Shown: positions 10,368 to 18,265 of the stretch, one piece after another
Layout: each line of letters starts with the position of its first letter
Position numbering within the stretch: the first letter of the stretch is position 1
Origin: Burkholderiaceae bacterium
GTDB taxonomy: Bacteria; Pseudomonadota; Gammaproteobacteria; Burkholderiales; Burkholderiaceae_B
Direction of reading: 5' to 3'
DNA length: 64,000 nucleotides
NCBI GenBank assembly: GCA_017983955.1
Contig: JAGOAJ010000013.1
Location: 1-64,000 of the forward strand
Translations under genes and position numbers: made by a program
The notes under the pieces: model-generated
What the model was told of the DNA's origin: nothing
Seen by the model: the letters and a program-made list of their open reading frames with translations, nothing else
Database searches by the model: none

Positions 10368-11093
10368 ATGACACTAGTCCGGCCTCGATTAATCGCTATC
10401 GTGCCTGCTGCTGGCACAGGTAGCAGGGCAGGTGGCGGTGATGGCGCCCTACCCAAACAATATCGCTTGCTTAATGGTCAACCCATGCTGCGCTGGTCTG
10501 TGCTGGCGCTGCTGGCTGACCCGCGTATAGACCAGGTCAGGGTGGCTGTAGCGCCAGATGACACCCAGGCCGCCAGCGCCCTGCAGGGCTTGCCGCGGAC
10601 GGTGTGGCGGGCCTGTGGTGGCGACAGTCGCGCGGCCACGGTGTTGGCTGCCCTGCAGGACTGTCGGCTTGATGCCGACGATAGGGTATTGGTGCACGAT
10701 GCGGCCAGGCCAGGCTTACCCGCCGATGCCTTGGCGCGCCTGATCGACTATGGTCTGACCGCACAAGATGGCGCGTTGCTGGCCTTGCCAGTGGCGGATA
10801 CGGTCAAGCAGGCCTATGGTATGTCTAGTGCAACTGCGGCGACTGCACGGGTTCGGGTATCGGTGCCGCGTGATGACTTGTGGTTGGCGCAGACGCCGCA
10901 AATGTTTCCCGCCTTGGGTCTTTTGCAGGCCTTGCAGGCGGCAGGCGGGGACTATACGTCTATTACCGACGAAGCTTCCGCGATGGAGATGGCAGGATGT
11001 CAGCCAGGCCTAGTTTCCGGGTCGGTGCGTAATTTTAAAGTAACCTGGCCCGAGGATTTCGGACTGATGGCTAAGTGGTTGGAGGAAAAATGA
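10368..11093 (+). CDS. ispD: 2-C-methyl-D-erythritol 4-phosphate cytidylyltransferase
   Basis: A 241-residue enzyme of the MEP isoprenoid pathway that joins MEP and CTP to give CDP-ME. The nucleotide-binding start [13 protein letters not shown] and LPKQY are present, followed by VHDAARP and the C-terminal [10 protein letters not shown]. An upstream in-frame TTG at 10329 would add 13 unlikely residues, so I chose the ATG at 10368 ([10 protein letters not shown]). The stop overlaps the ispF start (ATGA), so the two are translationally coupled. Confidence 0.95.
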   Translation: MTLVRPRLIAIVPAAGTGSRAGGGDGALPKQYRLLNGQPMLRWSVLALLADPRIDQVRVAVAPDDTQAASALQGLPRTVWRACGGDSRAATVLAALQDCRLDADDRVLVHDAARPGLPADALARLIDYGLTAQDGALLALPVADTVKQAYGMSSATAATARVRVSVPRDDLWLAQTPQMFPALGLLQALQAAGGDYTSITDEASAMEMAGCQPGLVSGSVRNFKVTWPEDFGLMAKWLEEK

Positions 11094-11584
11094 GTTGCCC
11101 CTTTCGTGTAGGACAAGGTTTTGATGTTCACGCCCTGGTAACAGGGCGGCCGCTAATCATAGGCGGCGTTTTGATTCCGCATACCCATGGCTTGCAAGGG
11201 CATTCCGATGCCGACGTGTTGTTGCACGCCGTGACTGATGCCATATTGGGTGCAGCTGGTTTGGGTGATATTGGCCGTCATTTTCCAGATACCGATCCGG
11301 CCTATCAAGGTGCGGACAGTCGCGTGCTGCTTAGAGCCGCTATGCAGCAAGTCCATCAGGCAGGTTGGGTGGTGGTCAATGTGGATGCCACTGTGCATGC
11401 GCAGGCGCCCAAGATAGGCCCGCATGCGTCAGCCATGGTGGCAAATATCGCCGCCGACCTGGCGGTGGACTCCAGTATGGTCAACATCAAAGCGAAGACC
11501 AATGAAGGTCTGGGTCATTTAGGCCGCAAAGAAGGCATAGCGGCGAATGTGGTGGTCCTGTTGACCAATAGCCAAAAGGGGTGA
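11090..11584 (+). CDS. ispF: 2-C-methyl-D-erythritol 2,4-cyclodiphosphate synthase
   Basis: A 164-residue enzyme that cyclises CDP-ME 2-phosphate to MEcPP with loss of CMP. It works as a trimer with a metal site. The metal ligands lie in GFDVHAL and [14 protein letters not shown], followed by [13 protein letters not shown] and [11 protein letters not shown]. The ATG at 11090 is preceded by a clear GGAGG at 11081 inside the end of ispD. An upstream GTG at 11075 would only add five residues and lacks that spacing. ispD-ispF adjacency is common in proteobacteria. Confidence 0.96.
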   Translation: MSCPFRVGQGFDVHALVTGRPLIIGGVLIPHTHGLQGHSDADVLLHAVTDAILGAAGLGDIGRHFPDTDPAYQGADSRVLLRAAMQQVHQAGWVVVNVDATVHAQAPKIGPHASAMVANIAADLAVDSSMVNIKAKTNEGLGHLGRKEGIAANVVVLLTNSQKG

Positions 11585-11601
11585 ACGCCATGTAGGCGTT
11601 C
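11583..11601. terminator. Possible stem-loop between ispF and ahpC
   Basis: A perfect 7-bp inverted repeat, gaacgcc-atgta-ggcgttc, starts in the ispF stop codon, 12 bases from the convergent ahpC stop. No T-run follows on the plus strand, so termination would be weak or bidirectional. Confidence 0.4.
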
Positions 11602-11612
11602 AGATGTTGATA

Positions 11613-12161
11613 CTACAGGGTGCTGCCGCCCACGCTGCGATTGCAAGGGCATAGCTGTTCGGTTTGCAGGCCGTCCAATATGCGCAGGATTTCGTCGGGG
11701 TTGCGGCCTACGTTCAGATTATTGACCGAGACGTGCTGTATGACATTGTCAGGGTCAACGATAAAGGTAGCGCGCAAGGCTACACCTTCGCTTTTTTCAC
11801 GTATGCCTAACTGGTCTACCAAAGCGCCCGAGGTGTCGCCAAACTGGTAGTGTCCCAGCTTGTTCAGATCAGGATTTTCGCGGCGCCAGGCCAGTTTGAC
11901 GAACTCGTTGTCTACCGAACCGGCCATTACGATGGTGTCGCGTTCAGCAAAACTTTCAGCCAGCTTGTCGAAACCGACGATTTCCGTAGGACACACAAAG
12001 GTGAAGTCCTTGGGATAAAAATAGATAACCTTCCATTTACCGGGGAAGGAGCTTTCGGTAATGTCTTCGAACGCCGACACGCCATTTTCCTCGGGGTGGT
12101 TAAAGCCTGGCTTGACGCCAACCACTTTGAAGGTTTCCAGTTTATCGCCGACGGTTTTCAT
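11613..12161 (-). CDS. ahpC: 2-Cys peroxiredoxin, alkyl hydroperoxide reductase AhpC type
   Basis: A 182-residue cytoplasmic thiol peroxidase that reduces hydrogen peroxide, organic peroxides and peroxynitrite. The peroxidatic Cys is about residue 57 in FTFVCPTE. The C-terminus has LCPCNR with two cysteines (about 171 and 173), the arrangement of mycobacterial-type AhpC, which is recycled by AhpD. No ahpD or ahpF lies next to it here, so its reductant is unknown. The gap to risS is only 38 bases, so it may be read with risA-risS, although it could have its own promoter. Confidence 0.9.
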   Translation of the reverse strand: MKTVGDKLETFKVVGVKPGFNHPEENGVSAFEDITESSFPGKWKVIYFYPKDFTFVCPTEIVGFDKLAESFAERDTIVMAGSVDNEFVKLAWRRENPDLNKLGHYQFGDTSGALVDQLGIREKSEGVALRATFIVDPDNVIQHVSVNNLNVGRNPDEILRILDGLQTEQLCPCNRSVGGSTL

Positions 12162-12199
12162 AAATGCTCCTGTGAGTTTTTAATAACTCAAATTCTACG

Positions 12200-13627
12200 C
12201 TATTCCGGCGGCCTATCCAGTTGGAAGTTTCTGACGCGCACTTTGGGTATTCCTATACGTGCGATCAGCCCATTGGGCGTGTTGTTCAGCAGGCTTAAAT
12301 GGCCGCCTGCATGACCCAGCAAACGTTCGATAATCGCCAGACCCAAACCAGCGCCCGTGCCGCCCGTACGGGCTGATTCACCTCGCGAGAAAGGGCGAAG
12401 CAGGCGTGGCACATCGGCAGCGTCCACGCCACGTCCCTGGTCTGTGACCTCGATCAACAGCAAATTGCCTTGTTGTGAGGCAGACAGGTGGATGCGAGCG
12501 CGGTCATCTTCTACAGAGCGCCCATAGCGCCTGGCATTTTCTATCAAATTACCTACTATGCGCTTCAAGTCATTGGCGTTGATGCGGGCATACAGATTGG
12601 GTTCGATATCGGCGGTCAGTTCGCCGCCCAGGGTAACGGTGTGCAGACGTTCTCGGTCATAGACGTCGCGTAGTATTGAAGATACGTTTACACCTAGCTT
12701 AGGGGCTATGCCAGCAGGACGCGCATATTCCATAAGCTGGCCTATGCTGTGGTCGATTTGAGCCAGGTCTTCGTCTATGGCCAGGCGAGCGTCTTCGGTC
12801 ATTTCGCTCATTTCGATTTCCAGGCGCATGCGTGCCAGTGGCGTACGTAGGTCGTGCGATATGCCTGCCAGCATGATTTCCCGGTCAGCTTCGGTTTGCC
12901 GGATGTCGCGGGCCATGCGGTTAAACGCGATATTCATATCGCGGATTTCCGCTGGACCTTTTTCAGGCAGCAAGGAAGGGGTTTCCCCTTGGGACATTTG
13001 CCTGGCAACGTTGGCCAGCTGCGCAAGCGGACGGGTAACGAAACGTGCACTGACGGCGGCGCCTATCAGGGCCAGCAGCAGGGCGGTGGCGCCCCAGCCA
13101 AACCATTCGACCCCAGTAGTCAGCCCCAGTTGTTCTCGGTCAAAGACCAACCAGTACTGATCGTTATTAATGTCAAAGCTAACCCATACCCCTGGAACAT
13201 TATTGACCGACCATCTGACGCGTGTGGATGGACCTAGGCGTTTTTTGATTTCTTGGGATACATGCGACCAGTAATTGGAGTTGGGCAGAGGCTCCAGAAC
13301 GTCGGTGATTTCAAAGGGCTGGACCCTAAGGTTTTCAGTGGTGGCCAGATCCAGCAGCAGGGCGGGACGTACGCTGGTGGGCGCGTAGATAAGCGCTGAG
13401 CGTGTAATGCTGACTGCCGTGGTTACCCGCTGCGCCATTTGTATGGCCCTGGGGCCTTCTTCCATGCTGAAGAATACTTGCAGCCAAGCGCCTAGGCTGA
13501 CCAGCATCAGGCCGCCCAACAGTAGAAAGGATCGGCTGAACAGCCCCAGCCCGAACCGGGTCCGGCCACTGGGTGGCCGGGACGCTGTAGAGGGGGGGCT
13601 GACCGAAGTAGGCGTAGAGGAAGACAT
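12200..13627 (-). CDS. risS: Membrane sensor histidine kinase, RisS/EnvZ type
   Basis: A sensor kinase of about 475 residues. It has a cytoplasmic Ser/Pro-rich start, TM1 (FLLLGGLMLVSLGAWLQVFF), a periplasmic domain of about 120 residues, TM2 (WGATALLLALIGAAVSA), a HAMP linker, the HisKA box GISHDLRTPLARMRLE with the phospho-accepting His, and an ATPase domain with NLIENARRYG, DQGRGV and GTGAGLGLAI. Possible starts are TTG 13642, ATG 13636 and ATG 13627. I prefer 13627 because a GGGG lies 9 bases ahead. It lies 33 bases after risA and presumably phosphorylates it. Confidence 0.92.
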   Translation of the reverse strand: MSSSTPTSVSPPSTASRPPSGRTRFGLGLFSRSFLLLGGLMLVSLGAWLQVFFSMEEGPRAIQMAQRVTTAVSITRSALIYAPTSVRPALLLDLATTENLRVQPFEITDVLEPLPNSNYWSHVSQEIKKRLGPSTRVRWSVNNVPGVWVSFDINNDQYWLVFDREQLGLTTGVEWFGWGATALLLALIGAAVSARFVTRPLAQLANVARQMSQGETPSLLPEKGPAEIRDMNIAFNRMARDIRQTEADREIMLAGISHDLRTPLARMRLEIEMSEMTEDARLAIDEDLAQIDHSIGQLMEYARPAGIAPKLGVNVSSILRDVYDRERLHTVTLGGELTADIEPNLYARINANDLKRIVGNLIENARRYGRSVEDDRARIHLSASQQGNLLLIEVTDQGRGVDAADVPRLLRPFSRGESARTGGTGAGLGLAIIERLLGHAGGHLSLLNNTPNGLIARIGIPKVRVRNFQLDRPPE

Positions 13628-13660
13628 TACCGGCATCCCCAACGCCAGTATGTAGCGTGC

Positions 13661-14395
13661 TTATTGGCCACCATCGGGGACAAATACGTAGCCCAGGCCC
13701 CATACGGTTTGAATGAACACCGGCTTGGAAGGGTTGGGTTCTATCAGTTTGCGTAAGCGGGAAATTTGTACATCCAGGCTACGGTCAAAAGCTTCGTATT
13801 CACGGCCGCGTGCCAATTCCATGAGTTTGTCACGGGACAGGGGGATCTTGGGATGGCGGGCAAATACTTTAAGCACCGAGAATTCACCGGTAGTGATAGG
13901 TACAACTTCGTTGCTGCGCGTCAGGGTACGAGTCGACAGATTCAGCACATAAGGGCCAAACTCTATGGATTCATTTTCTTGGCTAGGAGCGCCAGGATGT
14001 TCTTCGGTACCACGACGACGCAGGATGGCGTTGACGCGGGCCAGCAATTCGCGGGGGTTGAATGGTTTGGATAGGTAGTCGTCGGCGCCCATTTCCAGGC
14101 CGACAATGCGGTCAATTTCCTCGGCTTTGGCGGTAAGCATGATAATAGGTGTATTGTCATGTCCACCACGCAGGCGTCGGCAAATAGAAAGACCATCCTC
14201 GCCAGGCAGCATCAGGTCAAGTACAAGCAGATCGAAGTGCTCGCGTTGCCAGAGCTTGCTCATTTCTTTGGCGTCTTCGGCGACATAGACATTAAACCCT
14301 TGTTCGGATAGATATCTACGCAACAAATCACGTAAGCGTGGATCATCGTCAACGACAAGAATTTTGCGAGTTAAGGATTGGTTTTGTGTGTTCAT
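13661..14395 (-). CDS. risA: OmpR-family response regulator, RisA type
   Basis: A 244-residue response regulator with a receiver domain (VVDDDPRLRDLL, phospho-acceptor Asp in LLVLDLMLPGEDG, Lys in LSKPFNPRE) and a winged-helix DNA-binding domain (TTGEFSVLKVFARHP, YEAFDRSLDVQISRLRKLIE, VWGLGYVF). It closely matches what I recall of Bordetella RisA, a regulator of acid- and intracellular-survival and virulence-associated genes. The upstream reading frame is open to 14476, but the ATG at 14395 gives the family start MNTQNQSLTRKIL. The 202-base gap to tsaB is AT-rich and holds several gttaca/tgtaac half-sites. Confidence 0.95.
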   Translation of the reverse strand: MNTQNQSLTRKILVVDDDPRLRDLLRRYLSEQGFNVYVAEDAKEMSKLWQREHFDLLVLDLMLPGEDGLSICRRLRGGHDNTPIIMLTAKAEEIDRIVGLEMGADDYLSKPFNPRELLARVNAILRRRGTEEHPGAPSQENESIEFGPYVLNLSTRTLTRSNEVVPITTGEFSVLKVFARHPKIPLSRDKLMELARGREYEAFDRSLDVQISRLRKLIEPNPSKPVFIQTVWGLGYVFVPDGGQ

Positions 14396-14597
14396 AGGGA
14401 AAATGTAACAGGCTCCTGAATGCCAGTACAGCGTCGGTAGCAAGATATTACACATTAAGCTTTTCGTAGTTATCAATGTTACATAAGTTTGTGGCTTCTA
14501 TTGGGAAAATAGAAAAACTTTGTATCTTATTTATGTTCTTTTTTCGCGATAGGTGGATCAGTTAGCATCTGTTCGCTGCAGTCTTTAAAATACCCTT

Positions 14598-15908
14598 ATG
14601 ACTTTATATATACTTGCCTTGGAAACCTCGTCCAGCCTTTGTGGCGTGGCCTTGCTGACCGTCAACGATAGCGGTACGTGGGTGAACAGCCTGACGCATG
14701 ACGCCACGGCTGAACACGCTGAACGTTTGCTGCCCATGGTTGACCAATTGTTGGCCCAAGAAGGAATCAGCGCCGCCGATTTGGATGCTGTCGCCTTTGG
14801 ACAAGGTCCAGGCGGGTTTACCGGCTTGCGGGTCGCTTGCGGGGTTGCTCAGGGCATAGCTTTTGCACTGGATATTCCTGTCATTCCCATAGTTTCTTTG
14901 CTGGCAGTGGCGGCGCGTGATCAACGCGAGCAAGCCATATCCCTGCCGGGTCAGCCCACAACAAAACTAGTGGACGACCGTGTACGCGTGGTGATACAGG
15001 ACGCCCGTATGGGCGAACTTTATGTGGCGGCCTATGCGCTATTGCCAGGATTGCAGCAGCCATCCTGGCGTCAGATGCAGGCGCCATTGCTGTTGGATGC
15101 CAGTGATCTTGCTGCCTGGTTGCAGGATCAGATGCCCGTTTGGGCTGCCGAGCGTCCTGAAGATACTGACGGCCCGCTGGGTTTGCGGCTGCTGGGGGAT
15201 GGCTTGTTGGCCTATCCTGAGTTGGCCGCGACAGTGCAGGCCGCCTTACCGGCGGTTGACGTAGGTTCGGCCTTGCGCCCGGATGTTGTCAACATAGCCT
15301 GGTTGGGCTGGGAAGCATGGCAGCGCGAAGAAACGATAGCTCCGGATAGTGCTGCGCCTTTGTATGTACGCGACAAAGTCGCTTACACCACGCGGGAACG
15401 TGAGCAGGGTCTGGGCGGTAACCCTAAAGCACCTGGTGTAGCGGCGTCGGTGCATCCCATGACGCAGGCTGATTTGGATGCTGTTGCTGCGATCGAGCAA
15501 TCCGTGCAGTCTTTTCCCTGGACGCGCCGCAACTTTGAAGACGGTCTTAAGGCCGGTTATGGTGCGTGGGTAAGCCGTCAGGCTGGCCAGATCACCGGGT
15601 TTTGTATGGCCATGTTTGCTCCTGATGTCGCCCATGTGCTGGTGTTGGCGGTCAGGCCTGAGCATCAGAAAACCGGCTTGGGTGCTATGTTGTTGCGTGA
15701 GTGCGAACATCTAGCCAATACGCGCGGCTTGCCGGCCCTGATCTTGGAAGTCAGACCGTCCAATGTGAATGCGGTTGCGTTTTATCAGCGCCAGGGCTAT
15801 ACCGTTTTGGCGACACGCAAGGATTATTATCCCAGTGCCCATGGTCAACGTGAAGACGCCCTAGTAATGGAAAAAAAGTTGTTATCCCCCGAGCATGATC
15901 ATGAATAA
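14598..15908 (+). CDS. Fused TsaB (t6A complex subunit) and RimI-type N-acetyltransferase
   Basis: A 436-residue two-domain protein. Residues 1 to about 270 are TsaB, an ASKHA-fold partner of TsaD in threonylcarbamoyl-A37 (t6A) tRNA modification (ILALETSSSLCGVAL, GQGPGGFTGLRVA). Residues about 285-430 are a GNAT acetyltransferase of RimI type (VRPEHQKTGLGAMLL acetyl-CoA loop, EVRPSNVNAVAFYQRQGY), which in the family acetylates the N-terminal Ala of ribosomal protein S18. No stop or frame change lies between the domains. Its end overlaps the next gene by 14 bases. TsaD and TsaE are not in the window. Confidence 0.92.
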   Translation: MTLYILALETSSSLCGVALLTVNDSGTWVNSLTHDATAEHAERLLPMVDQLLAQEGISAADLDAVAFGQGPGGFTGLRVACGVAQGIAFALDIPVIPIVSLLAVAARDQREQAISLPGQPTTKLVDDRVRVVIQDARMGELYVAAYALLPGLQQPSWRQMQAPLLLDASDLAAWLQDQMPVWAAERPEDTDGPLGLRLLGDGLLAYPELAATVQAALPAVDVGSALRPDVVNIAWLGWEAWQREETIAPDSAAPLYVRDKVAYTTREREQGLGGNPKAPGVAASVHPMTQADLDAVAAIEQSVQSFPWTRRNFEDGLKAGYGAWVSRQAGQITGFCMAMFAPDVAHVLVLAVRPEHQKTGLGAMLLRECEHLANTRGLPALILEVRPSNVNAVAFYQRQGYTVLATRKDYYPSAHGQREDALVMEKKLLSPEHDHE

Positions 15909-16821
15909 GGGCGCGCTGCTGTCAGCGCCCAGTTTGGACAGCCTACAAATTGCTTGGCTGCAGGAAATCGGTCTGGACCGTCATATGTTGGCGCGTTGGG
16001 CCGCGCCTCAGCCCATAGTCTTAGCCCCACCACAGGTGGTGCAGGCGAACGACGTGCCAGATTCAGCTGCCGTGGTTGCAGTTCCTCCGGTTGACGCTCC
16101 TGCAGCTCTTCCCAGATTATCTATTGCTCCACCTAAATTGGGTCTGCAGCGGGCCACGCCGGTAATGCCAGGCACTGAACCGCCCGCGCCGCCTGTGCCC
16201 ATGCCTCAGGACTGGGCGGGCCTGCAACTGCATGCGCAAGCCTGCCAAAGCTGCGAACTGCATCTGGGCCGAAGCTCTGTGGTGTTTGGCGCCGGGGTGC
16301 AGGAATCGCCACAGTGGATGATCATAGGCGAAGCGCCTGGTGCTTCGGATGACAGAGGCGGTCTGCCGTTTCAGGGTAAGCCCGGGCAGTTATTGCAGGC
16401 CATGCTGGCCAGCATAGGCCTGGGTCTGCCCGCTGCCTTGCAAAAGGGCAAGGCACTGCAGCCTACAGATGATGCGCAGGCCTCGGTGTATTGCACTAAT
16501 GTGATTAAGTGCCGACCCTTGGGTAACCGTACGCCTACAGCTGAAGAAATAGCTGCTTGCATGCCGTATTTGCAGCGTCAAATTGACGTTTTGCAACCAG
16601 AACGCATACTGGCTTTGGGGCACTTGGCAGCTCAGGCTTTGCTGGGCCTGAATGCGCCCTTGGACGACTTGCGCGGCAAGGTGCACCAGGTACGTAGCGC
16701 TTCCGGACGCATGATACCGTTGGTGGCTACGTGGCATCCGGCGACCCTGTTGCTGCGTCCGCAGCATAAGGCCGATGTCTGGGATGACCTGAATTTGGCG
16801 CTAACGGTAGGTCAGCACTAA
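15895..16821 (+). CDS. Uracil-DNA glycosylase, family 4-like (Fe-S)
   Basis: A 308-residue protein whose C-terminal about 200 residues are a UDG-superfamily domain: the start ACQSCEL with a CxxC pair, GEAPG, LPFQGKPGQLLQAML, VYCTNVIKCRP and the closing TWHPATLL. The cysteine pattern fits the 4Fe-4S family 4 enzymes that remove uracil from DNA. The first about 105 residues are a leader rich in Pro, Ala and Val with no recognised fold. The start can be ATG 15895 or 15901. Either overlaps the tsaB-rimI end, so translation is probably coupled. Confidence 0.88.
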   Translation: MIMNKGALLSAPSLDSLQIAWLQEIGLDRHMLARWAAPQPIVLAPPQVVQANDVPDSAAVVAVPPVDAPAALPRLSIAPPKLGLQRATPVMPGTEPPAPPVPMPQDWAGLQLHAQACQSCELHLGRSSVVFGAGVQESPQWMIIGEAPGASDDRGGLPFQGKPGQLLQAMLASIGLGLPAALQKGKALQPTDDAQASVYCTNVIKCRPLGNRTPTAEEIAACMPYLQRQIDVLQPERILALGHLAAQALLGLNAPLDDLRGKVHQVRSASGRMIPLVATWHPATLLLRPQHKADVWDDLNLALTVGQH

Positions 16822-16836
16822 ATCAATTATGGGTGG

Positions 16837-18144
16837 TCAGGGCCGTAGCGCCTGGCCATGGCCATGCTGGCCTATGGTTCCCAGCAACTTGGGGTCGGCC
16901 TTGATATTCAGCCGACTCCAGCGTATGAAGACCAGCATCAGCAGCGACACAATCAGACCAAAAATAATGATGATGGTATTGATGGCCAGATCTGCCCATA
17001 GCATTAAGCTATACAGGGCCAGCATCAGAAGTATGTTTAATTGTTCGTTGAAGTTTTGCACGGCGATAGAGTGACCGGCGGAAAGCAGGACGTGGCCGCG
17101 ATGCTGTAGCAGCGCATTCATGGGGACCACGAAAAATCCTGACAGCGCACCAATCAATAGCAACACGGAGTACACCGCCCAGGGCTCGCGCACTATGGGC
17201 ATCAGCATGACGGCAAAGCCCATTACTACGCCCACGGGGAGCACTGACAATGCACGCTTCAAAGGTACGCGGCCCGCCAGCATAGAACCAGCGACCGTAC
17301 CCAGGGCAGCCACACCCATCAGTACCGACGCCTGGTCCAGTCGATAGCCCAGGTGTTTGGCGCCCCATTCGATCACGATAAATTGCAGGGTGGCACCCGC
17401 GCCCCAAAATAGTGTCGTCACCGCCAGGGATATTTGCCCCAATTTGTCGGTCCAGAGTATTGCCACATACCCCTTGAAAGTGCGTATCAGTCGTAGGGGA
17501 TTGGTTTGCTGCTTGGGGTAGTGCACGTGGGTGCGTGGTATCAGCAGATTGGTCAGAGCGGCCAGCAAGTAGACCAGACCTATAACAATAATGGCGGCTT
17601 CTGCGCGAGTTTGGGCCAAAGAACTAATCCAGGGGTGGGCCAGCAAGCTTTGCGATACCTTGGGGTTGATCAGTATGCCGCCCACTACGGTGCCCACGAT
17701 GATGGACAGCACAGTCAGGCCTTCTATCCAGCTATTTCCCTTGACCAACTGATTGGGTTCCAGCATCTCGGTGACTATGCCGTATTTAGCGGGCGAATAG
17801 GCGGCGGCCCCTATGCCCACCAGGGTATAGGCGACAAAAACCAGTATTAATTGACCGTGGTGGGCCATGCCAAAGGCTTGGTAGGTAAACATCAGCAGAC
17901 AGCCACTAATCTTGATGGCATTGGTGATGAACATTATCCTGCCCTTGGGGAAGGAGTCTGCAAATGCGCCGACAAACGCGGCCAGGGCTACATAGGCCAA
18001 GGCAAACCACCATTTCATCAAGGGCACCATCCATTCAGGACCTTGCAGATCGGCAATTAGGGCGATCGCAGCAATCAGCAGCGCATTGTCGGCGACCGAC
18101 GATAGCGCCTGCGCGATCATGACCAGGAAAAAGCCTTTTTTCAA
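16837..18144 (-). CDS. lplT: Lysophospholipid transporter LplT (MFS)
   Basis: A 435-residue major facilitator protein of the inner membrane with about 12 hydrophobic segments. In the family it flips lysophospholipids inward for re-acylation. The start MKKGFFLVMIAQALSSVADN and the segments YTLVGIGAAAYSPAKYGI and VLLIGALSGFFVVPMNALLQ are typical of LplT. The start codon is TTG at 18144, since no in-frame ATG gives the family N-terminus. The partner acyltransferase Aas is not adjacent. It is divergent from smc, with 121 bases between the start codons. Confidence 0.9.
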   Translation of the reverse strand: MKKGFFLVMIAQALSSVADNALLIAAIALIADLQGPEWMVPLMKWWFALAYVALAAFVGAFADSFPKGRIMFITNAIKISGCLLMFTYQAFGMAHHGQLILVFVAYTLVGIGAAAYSPAKYGIVTEMLEPNQLVKGNSWIEGLTVLSIIVGTVVGGILINPKVSQSLLAHPWISSLAQTRAEAAIIVIGLVYLLAALTNLLIPRTHVHYPKQQTNPLRLIRTFKGYVAILWTDKLGQISLAVTTLFWGAGATLQFIVIEWGAKHLGYRLDQASVLMGVAALGTVAGSMLAGRVPLKRALSVLPVGVVMGFAVMLMPIVREPWAVYSVLLLIGALSGFFVVPMNALLQHRGHVLLSAGHSIAVQNFNEQLNILLMLALYSLMLWADLAINTIIIIFGLIVSLLMLVFIRWSRLNIKADPKLLGTIGQHGHGQALRP

Positions 18145-18265
18145 TGCAAGTACTCAAATGGGGATAAATGGGGCGAATGGAAAATCATAGCGCAGTTTCA
18201 CGGTCGCTCTGGACAGTCTGTGGGTGCGTTATCATACAAGGTCGATTTGTATTCATCGTGTACTG

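Noticed and set aside
16829-17850. Plus-strand ORFs opposite lplT
   Set aside because: They overlap a complete MFS transporter in antisense and show no domain.
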